Shown here: positions 50,638 to 63,900 of the stretch, piece by piece
Position numbering within the stretch: the stretch's first letter is position 1
Layout of the letters: each line of letters begins with the position of its first letter
Assembly (NCBI RefSeq): GCF_000004075.3
Contig: NC_026660.2
Span: forward strand, 6,262,001 to 6,326,000
Origin: Cucumis sativus
Lineage: Eukaryota > Streptophyta > Magnoliopsida > Cucurbitales > Cucurbitaceae
Direction: 5' to 3'
DNA: 64,000 nt
Position numbers and translations under genes: made by a program
Notes under the pieces: generated by a model
The model's input: the letters and a program-made list of their open reading frames with translations, nothing else
Databases searched by the model: none
Told to the model about the DNA's origin: nothing

Positions 50638-51820
50638 CCAAAACCAAAAGTGTTTTTTATTTGTTCTTTTCTTTTTAAAATAATCTTAAATGATGTTTCA
50701 AAAAGAAAAGTTATTCTCTTTGAGATTTTGTTAAGACGTGATATTAACGTAGATAGAATTCATTACATAGAAGATTATATATATATTTACTTCAAGGTAA
50801 TTCAAATTTTATGACTTGTTTTGAATTGTATTCCAGGAAAAAATAATAATATATTTATAATTTTTAACTTTTTGCTAAAATATTTGAATTGTTCTTCAAT
50901 TTTTATAATAAAAATGTTATATCTATATATATATAGTTGGAATATTTCTCTATTTTAAATAAATCTTACATCTAATAACCCTCAATAACAGTAGTTAAGA
51001 AGAGTATAGATACCAAAATAATATTTAACCTTAATTTAGATTTAAGAAAATGGTTTTGAAATTGTAACGAGTGATTAAGAATAAATTCATGAAAGTGATT
51101 CCCACACACTCAAAGAGAATCTTATTGCTATTTTTATTAGAGAAATTTGTTGAAATTGTCTTTGGTTTTAATGAGAAAAATGAATGAAAAGAAAAGAAAA
51201 GAAAAGAAAAGAGAATAGGTGGTAGGAAAAAGTAGGGCATAGAGATAGGTATTGTCACATTCTAATGAAAGGACCACAATTTACAAACACATATATTTAT
51301 ATGCCTCTTTACCAAATTCATGTTTCCCATCATACACCCATAATTCATTTCAATTTTAATTCCATAATTTGTCCATTTGCATTTTGGAATTGGAACACAC
51401 TTTTCCATTAACATTAATTTCTCTTCTACTTCCTTTCTTTTGGAATTTATCCATACTTTTCCCTTTGCATTTTAATCTCTACTAAACCAACCATACATAA
51501 AAGTGTTGCTAAGTCACTTTGTGATCTGGGTTTCTTTTTTTTTTTTTTTTTTTTATAGTTCAATTGTTTAAAGAAGTGTTTTGTTTTCCTTAGAATGAGA
51601 GAGAGAGAGAGTTTATGGAATTTTAAAATAAAGATGTGCACTTTTTTTGTGGTACCAAATACAAAATATGCAACAAAAACAAGAAGTAAAGATTGGTACA
51701 CACAGCACAATACAACAATATAACACCACTATCCTCCTCTCCTCCCCTTTTATGGGCTCTATAAATTCTTCAAAACCCATCCTACCATTTTCCCATTCCC
51801 CTTTATTGCTCCATTCCCTC

Positions 51821-51823
<3 letters not shown>

Positions 51824-51857
<34 letters not shown>
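51824..51857. repeat. (CT)n microsatellite in the likely 5' UTR of LRR copy B
   Basis: A CT run of 17 units ends about 54 bp before the ATG at 51911. CT-rich leaders of this kind are common in plant 5' UTRs. Confidence 0.9.
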
Positions 51858-51861
<4 letters not shown>

Positions 51862-51910
51862 ATATTTACATTTTCAAAAGATTCAATCTTTTTCTTCATT
51901 CTCCTTCACA

Positions 51911-53545
51911 ATGCAAACCTTCCCTCCCCCTCCTCCTCCTCCTCTTCTTCTTCTTCTTCCTCTTTCTCTTTTTCTCCTCTCAAATTTGTTAGTCCCCGTA
52001 ACATCCAACTCTGAAGGTACTTCAAAATTTCATCTTTATTCTTACCATCCACACTTTTCTTTTCTTTTCTTTTTTTAACATTTGGATTAACACAGGGGAT
52101 GCTCTTTATGCCTTGAGGAGATCAGTGAAGGATCCAAACAATGTCTTACAAAGTTGGGATCCAACTCTTGTTGATCCTTGTACTTGGTTCCATGTCACTT
52201 GTGACTCTGCTAACCATGTCACTCGCCTGTAAATACCTTCTTCCTTCTCAAGACTATGTATTATATTCAGTCTTGTGTGTTCGTTCCAACTCTTGTAATA
52301 TATGTCTTTTCTTTTCGTGTAGTGATCTTGGAAATGCGAAGCTATCAGGTAACTTAGTTCCTGAGTTGGGGAATCTCGAACACCTTCAATATTTGTGAGT
52401 GATTATGTCTTGTCTACTTAACTATGTTGGAACTGTTAAATTTAATTTAGTGATGCTGTTTCAAGAATTGATTTGGTTTGATTTAAGAAAGAGTCAGCAA
52501 CTTCAATTCCCAAGTCAATGAAACAACTATTTTAAAGGGATCATAATAACAATGAATGAATGAATGAATGTGAAATTTGGGACTTTTGGTGGGTTTTCTT
52601 TTTTCTTTTTTGTAAACTTAATTTATTGCAAACTTTAATGTTGGATTGGTTGTTGTAGGGAATTGTACATGAATGAATTAGTGGGTCCAATTCCAAAGGA
52701 GATCGGACGGTTGAAAAGCCTCATCAGTTTAGATCTCTACCACAACAACCTCACTGCCTCTATTCCTTCTTCTCTCAAAAACCTCCACAATCTCAACTTC
52801 CTGTCAGTCTTCTCTTTCTATTCTCTCAACTGTTCTAAATATATTCAATCACTTTTACGGTATCTACTAACCGAGTGTTAGGCACATTAAGTTTTTATAT
52901 TACAGTCTATAAATTGTAATAGTTTGTGATTGCGGGTAGAAGTAAGGTTGTAGTTAATTATAGATCATTCTTGCACAGTTTTTTTATAGAATAATGTGGC
53001 GTGTTGAATTTGGGTAGGTTAGAACATTTGGTGGCATATTAATTGATAAAATTTTGATTGATTAGACATGTAGTTGAAAATCTAGAAACCTATATTTTAT
53101 TTTGTTATTTGTGGACCGTTTGTTTAAAATCTAACGGTTGGATCATGTGAAAGCACAGGAGACTGAATGGGAACAAGCTCAGTGGAAGAATACCGAGGCA
53201 ACTCACCAAACTTGGCAACCTAAAAATCATGTGAGTACATTAAATTTTTCCACATTGTTTGTCTTTCATTCCTATCTTCATAATAGCTAGTGATGATCTA
53301 ACAACTCCATCTTCACAGTGATGTATCGGATAACGATCTGTGTGGGACGATTCCGACATCAGGCTCCTTCTCCAAGTTCTCAGAAGAAAGGTGAACGATC
53401 AAGACTGATTTGTTTTTGCGATGATCTATTTTCGTTATAGATGTTTGGTTGATTTTTCGATTTATGCAGTTTCAAGAACAACCCAAGATTGGAAGGGCCA
53501 GAACTAATGGGATTTGTGAGATATGAAAATGGAGGAACCTGCTGA
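51911..53545 (+). CDS. Secreted leucine-rich repeat protein 1 (LRR1-type, copy B)
   Basis: Seven exons: 51911-52016, 52096-52228, 52323-52394, 52659-52802, 53159-53230, 53319-53390 and 53470-53545, giving 224 residues. A long Pro/Leu-rich signal peptide (about 1-32) precedes an LRRNT_2 cap ([20 protein letters not shown], then [10 protein letters not shown]) and plant LRRs. The end, [15 protein letters not shown] then [15 protein letters not shown], matches the LRR1/LRR2 proteins of Arabidopsis (At5g21090 and At3g43740 as I recall) and pepper LRR1. No transmembrane or kinase domain. Exon lengths 133, 72, 144, 72 equal those of copy A in order, showing common descent. The likely location is the apoplast, with a defence-related role by family. 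Confidence 0.88.
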
Positions 53546-54727
53546 TGTTTTGAACTTAATGTACCTTAGTTAAAGGGAGAAAGAGTTTTATGTATTTTGT
53601 AAAAATAGTATTTCTTAATATATATTGTAATGTAAACTATTGGGAGGTCGTTTTGGTTAGCTTGCTTTTAAATAATCCAGACAGATGTTGAAAAATATTC
53701 AAAACATTGCACAAATTCTAGCTAAAGAAAGAAAAAGAAGTATAATGAAACCATTCTCTGTTAGATAAGAACAAACCAACTTAACCATACCCAAAATATT
53801 TGAGCTCTATCAGATACAGAGCAGAACCCTATTAACCACTTATCATAGTCTATTATCTACCAAATGAATGTACAACTTGATTCATTGGGGAAGATGTTTG
53901 CTTGTAAATCAACCTTTTTTATAGTCTAAAATTACCTTGTTATTTAGGTTGTATGATAAAAAGGGTAACAACTTTCCAAATTTGTAATTTGCAAGGGTGG
54001 ACAACTTGTGAAGTAGGTTTGTTTGTTTGGAAAGAGAAATACCGTTTTAAACCCTTTTATAAGGACTAAGTCAGACCCTAAATTTAAGTAACCAAGCAGT
54101 GTATAGTGTTAAAGAGTAGTATATGATAAGGGAATAAAAAAGAAGCTTACTTGTAAATTTAATGTCACATTTCAAATCTAAACTAATACAGACACCTCAA
54201 ATCCATAAACTCATATACAACTAAAATGCTAGTAATACAGATTAACTGTAAACAAAAGTAGCATGTAAGAGTGATTTGTACACACAATCTTCCCATATCA
54301 ATTGAAGAAAGAAAGGTTACTTGATCCATGAATAAAAGAAGAAAGTCATAATACATTCAACATTTTGTAGGAGCATTGATTGCTCAACCTAGCAAATATA
54401 AACTAAAGGGTACAAAATTGGAAGGGAAAATCATTTTTGTTATTCTCTGGAGGGGTTTGCTTCTTTGCTGGGGTGGTTCTTTTTCTTTTTTCTTTCTTTT
54501 TTTCCATTAATTGCTTGAGGAGATACAAAACTCGTTGGATGATGAACGCAATGGCAATTATTTAATTAATTACGTGCCAAAACGGTCACCATGAAACGAG
54601 AACAGAATTGACGGGGAATTATTTACAACATAAGACCTGTACTCGATGAAGGTTGGAAACAACTACCTTTTGGCCCTGACCGTTTTTTCTGCTATCAACA
54701 GCTATAATATATCCACATAACGTATCC
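53546..54727. other. Convergent 3' region between LRR copy B and the BAR-domain gene
   Basis: Both flanking genes end here, so 3' UTRs are expected from each side. AT-rich, with no additional coding frame seen. Confidence 0.55.
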
Positions 54728-57700
54728 TCAATCTGCACCTGTTGCAAGCAAATAAATACATCAATGTTGGAACATAGGACAGACATACTCAGAAACAGAA
54801 GGAAAATCTAACTATCTTGCTTTCTTCTCTAGTATTCCGAGTTTGTGTACCACATGATTAAGAAGCAATCTTGTTGGTTGATTTGTTTCAGCTTTTACCC
54901 ACAACTCAACCTAATTCTTAGTTCTAACTCAACTCAGAATGGGTCTCAACAGTCATGATTTAAATGAGTTCCTCATATGCATTGCCCATGACCACCTCAA
55001 AAATGAAAAATCTTCTCAACCTCACCAACCCGCAATTGATTATTAAATGTGTTCTGGTCGCTTTTCTTACTCTACAATGATCTCCAATGGGCCCTCACAC
55101 TATGTCAGTATCCATCTCAATTGATTTTCATCTTAAATAGTTGGTAAAGAGGGAAAACAATATCCAATTCTAAATTCTCTCTAAATTACCGAGGTTGGAC
55201 AATGACGATGTCATAGAAAGACATAGTGCATTGACTTTTACTGTTGTATCATGCTATACTTTTAGCTAGGTGCAAATTAATCACAATTACTGAATATCTC
55301 ATCATTGGAATCTATGTATGGATAGGCAGAGTAAAAAAAAACTCAAAAACAAATACTATCATTTATAAGTGTAAAGCAACATGGATATTATCTACTTGTA
55401 AACATTTATCGCAATACCATTTATCATTGTCACAATCTAGCATTAAAGACATAGAAGTCATTGAATCTAGTAATAGAGCACGTAACATCTTTTGAGAATC
55501 AGATATCCAGATGCATGCCCCATGCATCCATGGTTGGGATGGTCATAAACTCCTAACAAATCTAAACCAAAACTAATGTCACTCCTCATATTCATCTAAC
55601 TACACGGTCAGCCACCCCATGCTTCAATCTAATACCCCAGATGTTGAGGTTTACCTGAATATTCACAATTCGTGTAACACCTAACTCACGAGATATCTTA
55701 AGAAATGAGGAAAGTTAACTTTCAGACAAGGAGGATAATTAACAGCAAATGGATTTATTACCTTTAACCACAGGACCATTCTCTGAACCTGTTGATGTTT
55801 GACTCTGGTTGTTAGATAAGGTGAGCGGTGACAAGGGAGGTGAAGATGTGTCTAATACCATTTCAGCAGATCGAACAGTTTCCAAAGGTTTTGGCTCGGG
55901 AAATAAGGTCTCTGTCTCCATAGCCCTCCTGTACGGAATGGAGAAACTGCGTGTGATGGTTTGGGGAGGAGGCATTGGCAATGGAGATGCCGTACTCCTT
56001 ACAACAGTCTTAGTTGCAGCAGATTGTCCTTGACTTTTGGATACCAAGGGAGCTGAGTGACCAATTAAACCTGCAGGTCTTGACGACTTAAATGTTGAAC
56101 TAATAGGAGGCCTAGGAAGCTCATGAAGCTCATTTATTTTAGGTGAGGAAATAAAAGTAGGGGAAGCAACTGGGGACACTTTAGGTGATGATGACAAAGG
56201 TTGTGGTATTGGATTCCGTAAGAGAGGTCCTGAAAACAACTGAGCGTTCTCGACTGGAGCGGGCTTGTTAGTTGATGGCTTGCCTATTAAAGGACCCGAA
56301 AAGGCTAGTCTCTTAATCTTTTTAGCATCAGAAGCAGCTAAACTGTGTCGTGGCAAACCATCAGACAAAGGAGGAGGTAATTGAGTGGATGATGCATTTG
56401 TGTTACTCTCCTTGAGTACAGATTGTGCCTTTGTAGCCCCATGTCCCGACGCGTTTTCATCTCCAACTAACTTATCATAATTCCTTGGTTCCAATGGTGA
56501 CGAGTGCCGCATTAAATTTTGCTGACGTATTGTCTGTATGGTGTTAGGCAGAGGATTTCCAGGAACCCTAGAATTTGAACCCTTTGTATCAGCTGGGGTG
56601 GGTAGAACATATGTATGGAACTTCCGAGTTGATGAAGGACGCATCTGTCTTACTCTTTCAGCAGCATCAAACTTTTTATCAGGAAAAAGTGGAGCAGACT
56701 GGCTTACTGTTCTACCACCAAAGGAAAAAGAATTCCTACGGTTTCTGTCCAGATTTTCCTGCAAGGAGCCACATAGAAACATAAATGTCTGAAGATGGAA
56801 GAATTTTCCTCTTACTTTTCATGTATCAATGATGTTAAACGTAAAAGAGGTAGGAAGCACATCTATTGCCAAAGTTCAACACTCCATGAAGGAAGAAAAT
56901 GTGACAGCACGCAGTGCATGTACTTGTACACTAGCCAAGATTACCTTCAAAGCTTCCACATGATGAAATGCAAGATCTGGCTGGTCCAACTGCATTGTCC
57001 ATACACATTACAAAATTAGCATAAGTTTGAGTGCTTAAATTCAACAACTAAACGTATGATGCACCTTAGAATAAATAAGGTCAAGTCCATACGGACATTT
57101 CATATCTCATATAGGTGACTACAATGATTTAGACCCATGACCTCAAAGATACAAATTAAAGTTTATCGCTTCTCCTTTTAAACAGGAGGCCAAACTATGG
57201 TGATTGCAGAAGAATTGAGTTCAACAGATTTTTTTATAATAGAAACAACTACTTTCATTGAGAAAGAAGGAATGCAAAGGGCATACAAAAGAAACCAAGC
57301 GCACAAAAAAGACTCCCTAAAAAAGGGTTGCCAACTAAGCAAGATATTGCTAGGGTAAGTAAATCTATAAAGACCATATACAATGAGTTGTTCCCCTGAA
57401 CCATGTTCCAAATATCCCCATGAAATGCAGACATTTGAAAAGATTTCAGAGATTATCAGGTAAGTGATTTGAATTAATTAGCACCTCAGAATTCTGTAAT
57501 GTTGAAATAGCTTGATCATGATCATTTTGAGCATAATCGAAACTTAATTCTCCATCATCAACCTCATAATAGGCATCATCGTCATCATCGACACTATCAC
57601 GATTTCCATCATCCATGTTGTCATCTTCCAGTCCACTGAACCGGTAATCTATGTGCTGTTCTTCTGTCAGTGATTTAACATGTGGTTCCACTGCCTCAAG

Positions 57701-60700
57701 AGATTGAAGTGCCTTCTTGAAAAAACACAACTGTTTCCAAGCAGGAGATGGTGTAAATCATCAAAAATAAAATTCAGAGGAAGGTCCAAGGAAAAAGAGG
57801 AATTCCCATGAAATGGACAACTGAACCTGAGCAGCATGATGACGTGCAGCCTGGGTGAGAAGACTGCGTGACTGTCCTTGCCTCAAAGATTCTAGCCGGA
57901 AAACAAACAATGTTGCCTCATCATCATATTCCTCTCGAGCTGTTTGCAATTGTTGCAATGTAAAGCTCTCTCCTTTGAAAGTTTTTGACCTCCCCTTCTC
58001 CTTGTGCCTTTGTCTCATGTACTCAAATACTTCTCTGTAAAATATACAGAGACAGATAAGGGCGACATCAGAAAGAAAACTAACCCACTGACTAACCGGG
58101 TTTCTATATGCATGTGGGTTTAATAAGTAAGAACAGTTAATTTGCAACAAACCTTTTCTCATCACACTGCCTTTTCATCTCCTGCATCCAAGTGAAGGCC
58201 AGTACGTTAGGTTATTCATTTCAATATTATACTCAAAAGATAGTAAAAATCGAGACAATTTTACAATATAAACACACAATAATGTTAGCTTCACAGCTAT
58301 TAAATGTAATTTATTTACAAACTAAAAGAAGATAAATGACATAAGAAACAGTTCAAACTCCAGAGTGAAATCTAGATTGCAGTAAAAGTATAATATACAC
58401 AATTAATCCAATAATCGAGGATTTACACAATCCAACAAACATATCAAGATCTACACACACGCAGACAGAGGTGAAAAGTTGGAAATGTGGAACATTATGG
58501 GAAATAAGGAACCCAACAAGAAGATAGCAAAACAATAGCAACTAAAAACAAGAACAAAAACTGTCATCACTTGCATGCACCGGACTCTTGATCATGTGTC
58601 AATTTGAGAGAATTAGCTACAGTAAACAAGGCTTTCATTACTTCTTTAAAAAGTTAGGCTTTCTAATTTCCAAAGCATATATCTCAGGCTTAGGTGAAGA
58701 ACTGTCTGTTTACAATCTAAAACAGGAAAAGAAGAGCAAGAAAAAAAATGTTTCTTGGCCTTCAAGACTTCTGTTCAGAACGTCAGATTATTCCACTATT
58801 CAATAGATATCATTCTCCCACAAACAACCAAAGGGTAGGAGATGGGAACGGCAGCAAACTACAGACCACCATTCCCAAGTAGTTATGAAAGATGTGCTTA
58901 ATCTTCAACACAAACTTCATTGCTGAGACTAGATTCCCATAGATAGCCAAACAATATCCGGAACAGTGATGGAGGATGTACAATAGTAATATATAACGAG
59001 CTGATGCCTAGAACCATAGTAGTGTGGCAGTGAGAATACACTAATTACTAAATAATATCTCAAAGAACAGTGGCCAAATCAATTAGATCAAAGATCCATC
59101 AAGGGCATACCTCAACTGTTCGAAGTTGATTCAGAAGAGATTCAGATGGGCGTGTTATTGTTTGTGAAATATGAGACCGCTGAAAAATTGAAGCAGTACT
59201 GAATTTAGCACTCAAAACCCAAGAGCTTTGACATTAGATACATAGGAAGATAGAATGTCAAATAGAGAGAGAAGGAGAGAAGCAAGCTCACATATCGATC
59301 CACAAGTTTTTGGAGTTCAAATTGCACCTTTCCTAGCATTATCAGAACCTTACCTGTATGCAGTGAGAAGATACATGACTCATCCTACACACCTACTGTA
59401 ATTAATGGCATTGAGAGAAAATTTAAGTTTAACATACCACTATCTTCATCTTCATTCAGTGCGGTTTTCTGAAGAAGGCATGCACCCATTTCTTGTAACG
59501 AGACTGAGAATTCTAAAAGTAAGGGATAAGAACAGCAGTTAGATGATGATGTTGCAGAACCAAATATACCAACGGTGTTAGAGATCTTAAGACCTGACAT
59601 CCCCATAGATTTAGAAAGGCTCAAATTCAAACTTACGTATCATGAAAATACAAGATCCATGGAGCATTATGCATTCAAAGAAATAAATTTAATTATAGCA
59701 GAATCTCCTAGTGATAGCAAAACTTTAGCTCTTGCGTTCATATACAGATAGTCAGATACATCCAAAGCTGGTGAGTACAAAAGCAAGAAGCATTAAGATA
59801 CTGTTAAGGAAATCCACAGGGGAAAATGTTGGAACAAAAAATAAAATCCGCAGGGCCACTTTACGTGAGCATTGAAAATTGGCCTCCCCAAATAACAGTT
59901 AACAATGCAACAACATTGACTAAAAGAGCCATAGAGTTTGCGTCATTGAGCATTGTGTGTTAGAGCATCCCATTTAGATCATACATTCATTTGCAATTGC
60001 ATGTATACCAATATCAACTTTTTCCTTAAATCTACAATCAAATAAGATAGTTGCGAGCATAACATTGAAATCTTATTGATTTTTATTTGCAGAGAAGATG
60101 CAAATGAAGTAAGCCATCATCATAATAGCCTCTTGATTTAAGCAGCTGATAAGAGAGATAGAAGAGGGCTAACTGAAACTGGATAAGTTAGAACATTGGT
60201 TGATCCAAAAAACTTACCGTAAGCACTGTTTTCTGTAGCGGCAGCTGCAGAAAGTAAGCTATCATAACAGTCTCTCATTTCTTCCATACGCTGAAAGCAC
60301 AATACCACAGTAACCAGTAAGAATTTGACAACATCAACACTCGGAAATAATCCTAAAACACTCCACGAAAAAGGAGAGGAAGAGGAAGAGAATAAAAAGG
60401 GGAAGGAAATGAAAATCCAATCCCTTCCCACCACTTCCAAAACCCTAAAATTCCAATTTCAAGACATCCTCGTGCATCTAAGAAATCTAAACGAATTACC
60501 AGAAACAAAATCTCAATAGTAAAGAATGAGTTTCAGAGCTAAAACTACAGGAGACTGAGAAGATTAAATAAATAAAAAACAAAAAACAAAAACTGGGTAT
60601 TAAAATTTGAAGAAAACTGAAACAAGCCAGGTCTAGATTTCACAATTCCTTGCCAATTCCGTAATTCTCATAGAAGATAAAGCAGAAAGAGCAAAAGGTT

Positions 60701-60845
60701 ATATATATATAAAAAAGAAAAAAAAGAATACCCGAGAAGCCTGAGCAAGCTCATCCAATTGAGCCAAAGGACGAAGATCTACACGGTCCTTAGGTTCGTG
60801 CTTGTGCAGTCCAAAACCCCTAAACTTCCTGAAGGAAGTCTTCAT
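54728..60845 (-). CDS. BAR-domain, proline/serine-rich protein of the At2g33490 type
   Basis: Eleven coding exons: 60845-60732, 60290-60218, 59512-59438, 59353-59292, 59179-59111, 58181-58153, 58034-57827, 57730-57485, 56989-56945, 56758-55762 and 54738-54728, giving 642 residues. All phases close. The start MKTSFRKFRGFGLHKHEPKD is characteristic. Residues about 30-275 form the helical BAR-like region (RMEEMRDCYDSLLSAAAATE, EFSVSLQEMGACL, KVLIMLGKVQFELQKLV, QLQTAREEYDDEATLFVFRL, LCFFKKALQSLEAVEPHVKS). An acidic linker with an Asp run follows, and the large tenth exon is Pro/Ser-rich with KINELHELPRPP. BAR domains bind and bend membranes, so a trafficking role is inferred. The last exon adds only Gly-Ala-Asp and the stop; without that splice the frame ends GNKSICC. 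Confidence 0.88.
57178..57430 (-). mobile_element. LINE-type retrotransposon 3' end in an intron of the BAR gene
   Basis: Read on the minus strand, the segment ends with TGTATGCCCTTTGCATTCC, then CTCAATGAAAGTAGT and an A-rich tail, near 57225-57300. This wording is typical of the 3' UTR of plant LINEs. A 77-codon frame covers it without a domain. It lies in intron 8 (56990-57484), the same orientation as the gene. The boundaries and target-site duplications are not resolved; the family is recalled, not searched. Confidence 0.45.
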
Positions 60846-60958
60846 TTTGATGCTCTCCGTCCCTTCAGAAAATGAAAGAAGGGAAAGAAATCGAAGAAAT
60901 TGATAAAGTCCAAAAGGGGAAAAAAGCAATTAAAAAGTTTCAGAGAGTACGAGGAAGA

Positions 60959-60995
60959 GGAAGAAGAAGAAGAAGAAGAAGAAGAAGAAGAAGAG
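60959..60995. repeat. (GAA)n microsatellite in the BAR-gene leader
   Basis: About 12 AAG units 114 bp upstream of the ATG at 60845; on the transcribed strand it reads as CTT repeats, a usual 5' UTR feature. Confidence 0.85.
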
Positions 60996-63900
60996 ATGGA
61001 AGATGATGAAGAAAAGCCCTCAATCTCAATGCCACTTTTTTCTTCGTTCAAACTCTTCCATTCTCAGCTTGCGTCAGGCACAAATGGAAGACCCAAATAT
61101 CAATAAATATTTATTTTCTCATTATTATTATTATTATTGTTATTATTTATTAAAAAATAAAAATTAAAAATCCCACAGCTCTTTTCTTCTCCCTCTTGAC
61201 TTCAATTTAATTAATTTATTTATTTATTACAAAAACCAAAAAAGAAAAAATTAAAAGAAAATTATTAAATTGAAATTTAGTGTGTGAAAGACACGTAGTA
61301 GTGCGCAAAATTAGTGGAATTGATCATTTCAGTTTGACTCAATTCTCATTGATTACCGGATTTGAATCATTTCCTTTTCTATTTAATTCAATTTTACATT
61401 CTTAATTCCTATGCTTATTTTTATTATCTTCGAATCATTTTTTAATTATTATAATTTTTCTTTTCCTTTTTGCATTCCACAATCAATGGTCAATTCCTCC
61501 TCTCATTTTTTCCCTTTCTATATACCTTTTCATTATTCTTATTATATTAATCTATCTATCAAAACAAACACTCATTTCCTTTTCTTTCTCCTTATGGATC
61601 ATTTCTTTCTTTTTTATTACATTGCTTCTTCTCCTAAATTCTCTTTCAACTTTATCTCCTACAATAAATAAATACAAACTTTCTACTCATTTTAACCTGA
61701 TTTAACTTCCCATCTTTTTTTTTTTTTCCTCCACCTTATTTACCTTGTTGTACTATCATTACTCGTTTATAGTTTAAACTTTTCTTGTTTTTCTAGCATA
61801 CTAAAAGTTAAGGAGTTCAAATTACGTGTTTAGATCATTTCACTGTTTTCTTTTTTTAGTATAACTATCGCAATGGAGTCTAACTTTCTACTTTTTAAGA
61901 AAGCATATCATATATCAACTACAATTGGTTTCGCTTTATATGTTTACTATATATATATATATGAAGGAATGAGAATGATAATTTTCATTAAAAAAAAAAA
62001 AAAACATATTTGTTATCTGAATATGCCTAATTCTAATTTATAAATAATTGATTGGTTTTTATGGAGATTATATGGTATATATGTATTCTTCCTACGAGGT
62101 TAGATGTTCAAATTTCTATCACTTACTTTCAATCTTTTTTTAAAACTCTATTAATCATTGTTTCCCTTTAAGTTTTGGAAATATATAGTAATGGGTGTAT
62201 TTTCTTGCCATAAATTTATTATTGCTTTATCAAATTTAATTAAAATTAACTTTTAAAGATTGTTTTGAAAATACAGGACTTTAAATTAGATGTACAAAAG
62301 GGGAATAGGAATAAATATTAATTAGTATTTTGTCGACCAATGTCCTTTTCAATACCAAAGTGAATGCAATTAAAATATAGATATGTGATTGTAATTTCTT
62401 TTAAAAAAGAAAAAAAAAACTAAATAGACACAATATTTATTATTTATTATTGAAAATAGATAAAATAGACATTAAATATGGTGGAGCAAGAATTTCAAGC
62501 AGCATTCATAAATTAAATGTTGTTGGGACTAAAAAGCATAATAATATAACAATAAATGTATGGTGGAGTAATAATTGAATTATAATATATAGTTAAAGAA
62601 GTGAAGCCTAGCCGAATTTCCCTGACATTGTAATTCATTACAAAATTTAAATCATATTTACTCCCCTTTCTTTCTTCTCTACCCAAAATCCATTTTCTAT
62701 ACACAAACAAACCATACAAAAAATGTAAATTATAAAAATATATGAAGCTTTTGACTTTGAAAGAATGACGAAATCAATTGTTGGTATGCTATGCTATGTT
62801 TATTAAATTTATTTGCAATGTATTAAGATCATGAAACCCAAAGTATATAATAATATTTGATACAATACTAAACCAACATTTTGTCAATGGTACTCTTAAG
62901 GACCAAAAACGTACAAAATTTAAGTCCTCTGGGATTTCTTTTCTTAAGACAAAAAAAACTTTTACTTCAATTTTAGCTTTTCGAATTCTTTGTTCCTTTT
63001 CCTTTTTTTCTTCACATAATGAGTTTAATTTTCTTTTAAGGTACTGCACGTGAGATCTAATCCACATGCATTTAAAGCAATTTGAGAATTTTGAGAGAAA
63101 TATATATCATTTGGGGTTCTTTTTTTATATAATTATTGTTATTAAAATATTATAAATTGTTTAATTATGTATATATATTCTCTTTTTAATCTGCTAGTTT
63201 ACACTAAAGTCCTTGGTCCAACTACATTTTTAAGTGGGTAGAGATATTCATAATCATTAATTGTGGCCATGTATGTTTTTCTTTGTTTTAAACATGCCTA
63301 ATTGGTCAAACTCATTTAGAGGTTTATATTCTCATTCATATATTTTGATTCAAAGAGCTATTTTTCACTTGATTTTATATCATTTGTTTTAATTTGTATA
63401 CTTTACATCGATCTCAAAACCCGAACATGAAATTGAATATAACTTTCACGTGACAACGACAATAAGTTTGCTTAAAGTGAAGAGTGTGATCTAAAAAAAG
63501 TAAGAGATATGAATTTTGGCATAGAAATAATATTTTAAAAATTAAAAAGAACATATTTTGATATATATTTTTTAACTTTCTCTATTTATCTTTTGTTTTA
63601 TTTTAATTACAGAGCCAACTTTTATAAATGAAATTAAATTTTCAAAGAAAAGTTGTTTATGTGTATAATTATTTGGAAAGAATAATAAATTAGGAGGGAA
63701 ACTCATTTCCTAAGTTATTGAAAATTGAAAGCTTTTTTTTTTTTTTGCAAAATAATAATAATAATTTATACAAAAAATAAAAGTAAAAAAGCAGTTTTCA
63801 ACCATAGAATTTACCAAGAAATTATCAAAAAGAAATCAGAGAAAAATATTTGTTTTAGTTTATTTAATGGAGAGGGAAGAAAATTGTGCAAAAATAAAAT

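Larger units (their letters stand above)
47143..51910. other. Intergenic region between the two LRR genes
   Basis: AT-rich, with a CTT-type and a CT-type microsatellite in its right part and a short hairpin at 49860-49891. The last 150 bp is a pyrimidine-rich 5' UTR for copy B. No gene recognised. Confidence 0.55.

Noticed and set aside
50458..50814. 118-codon plus-strand frame with a poly-Leu stretch
   Set aside because: The Leu run is a translation of the CTT microsatellite.
51647..52078. 143-codon plus-strand frame covering the LRR copy B start
   Set aside because: It runs from the 5' UTR through the real exon 1 and into intron 1; the true start is the ATG at 51911.
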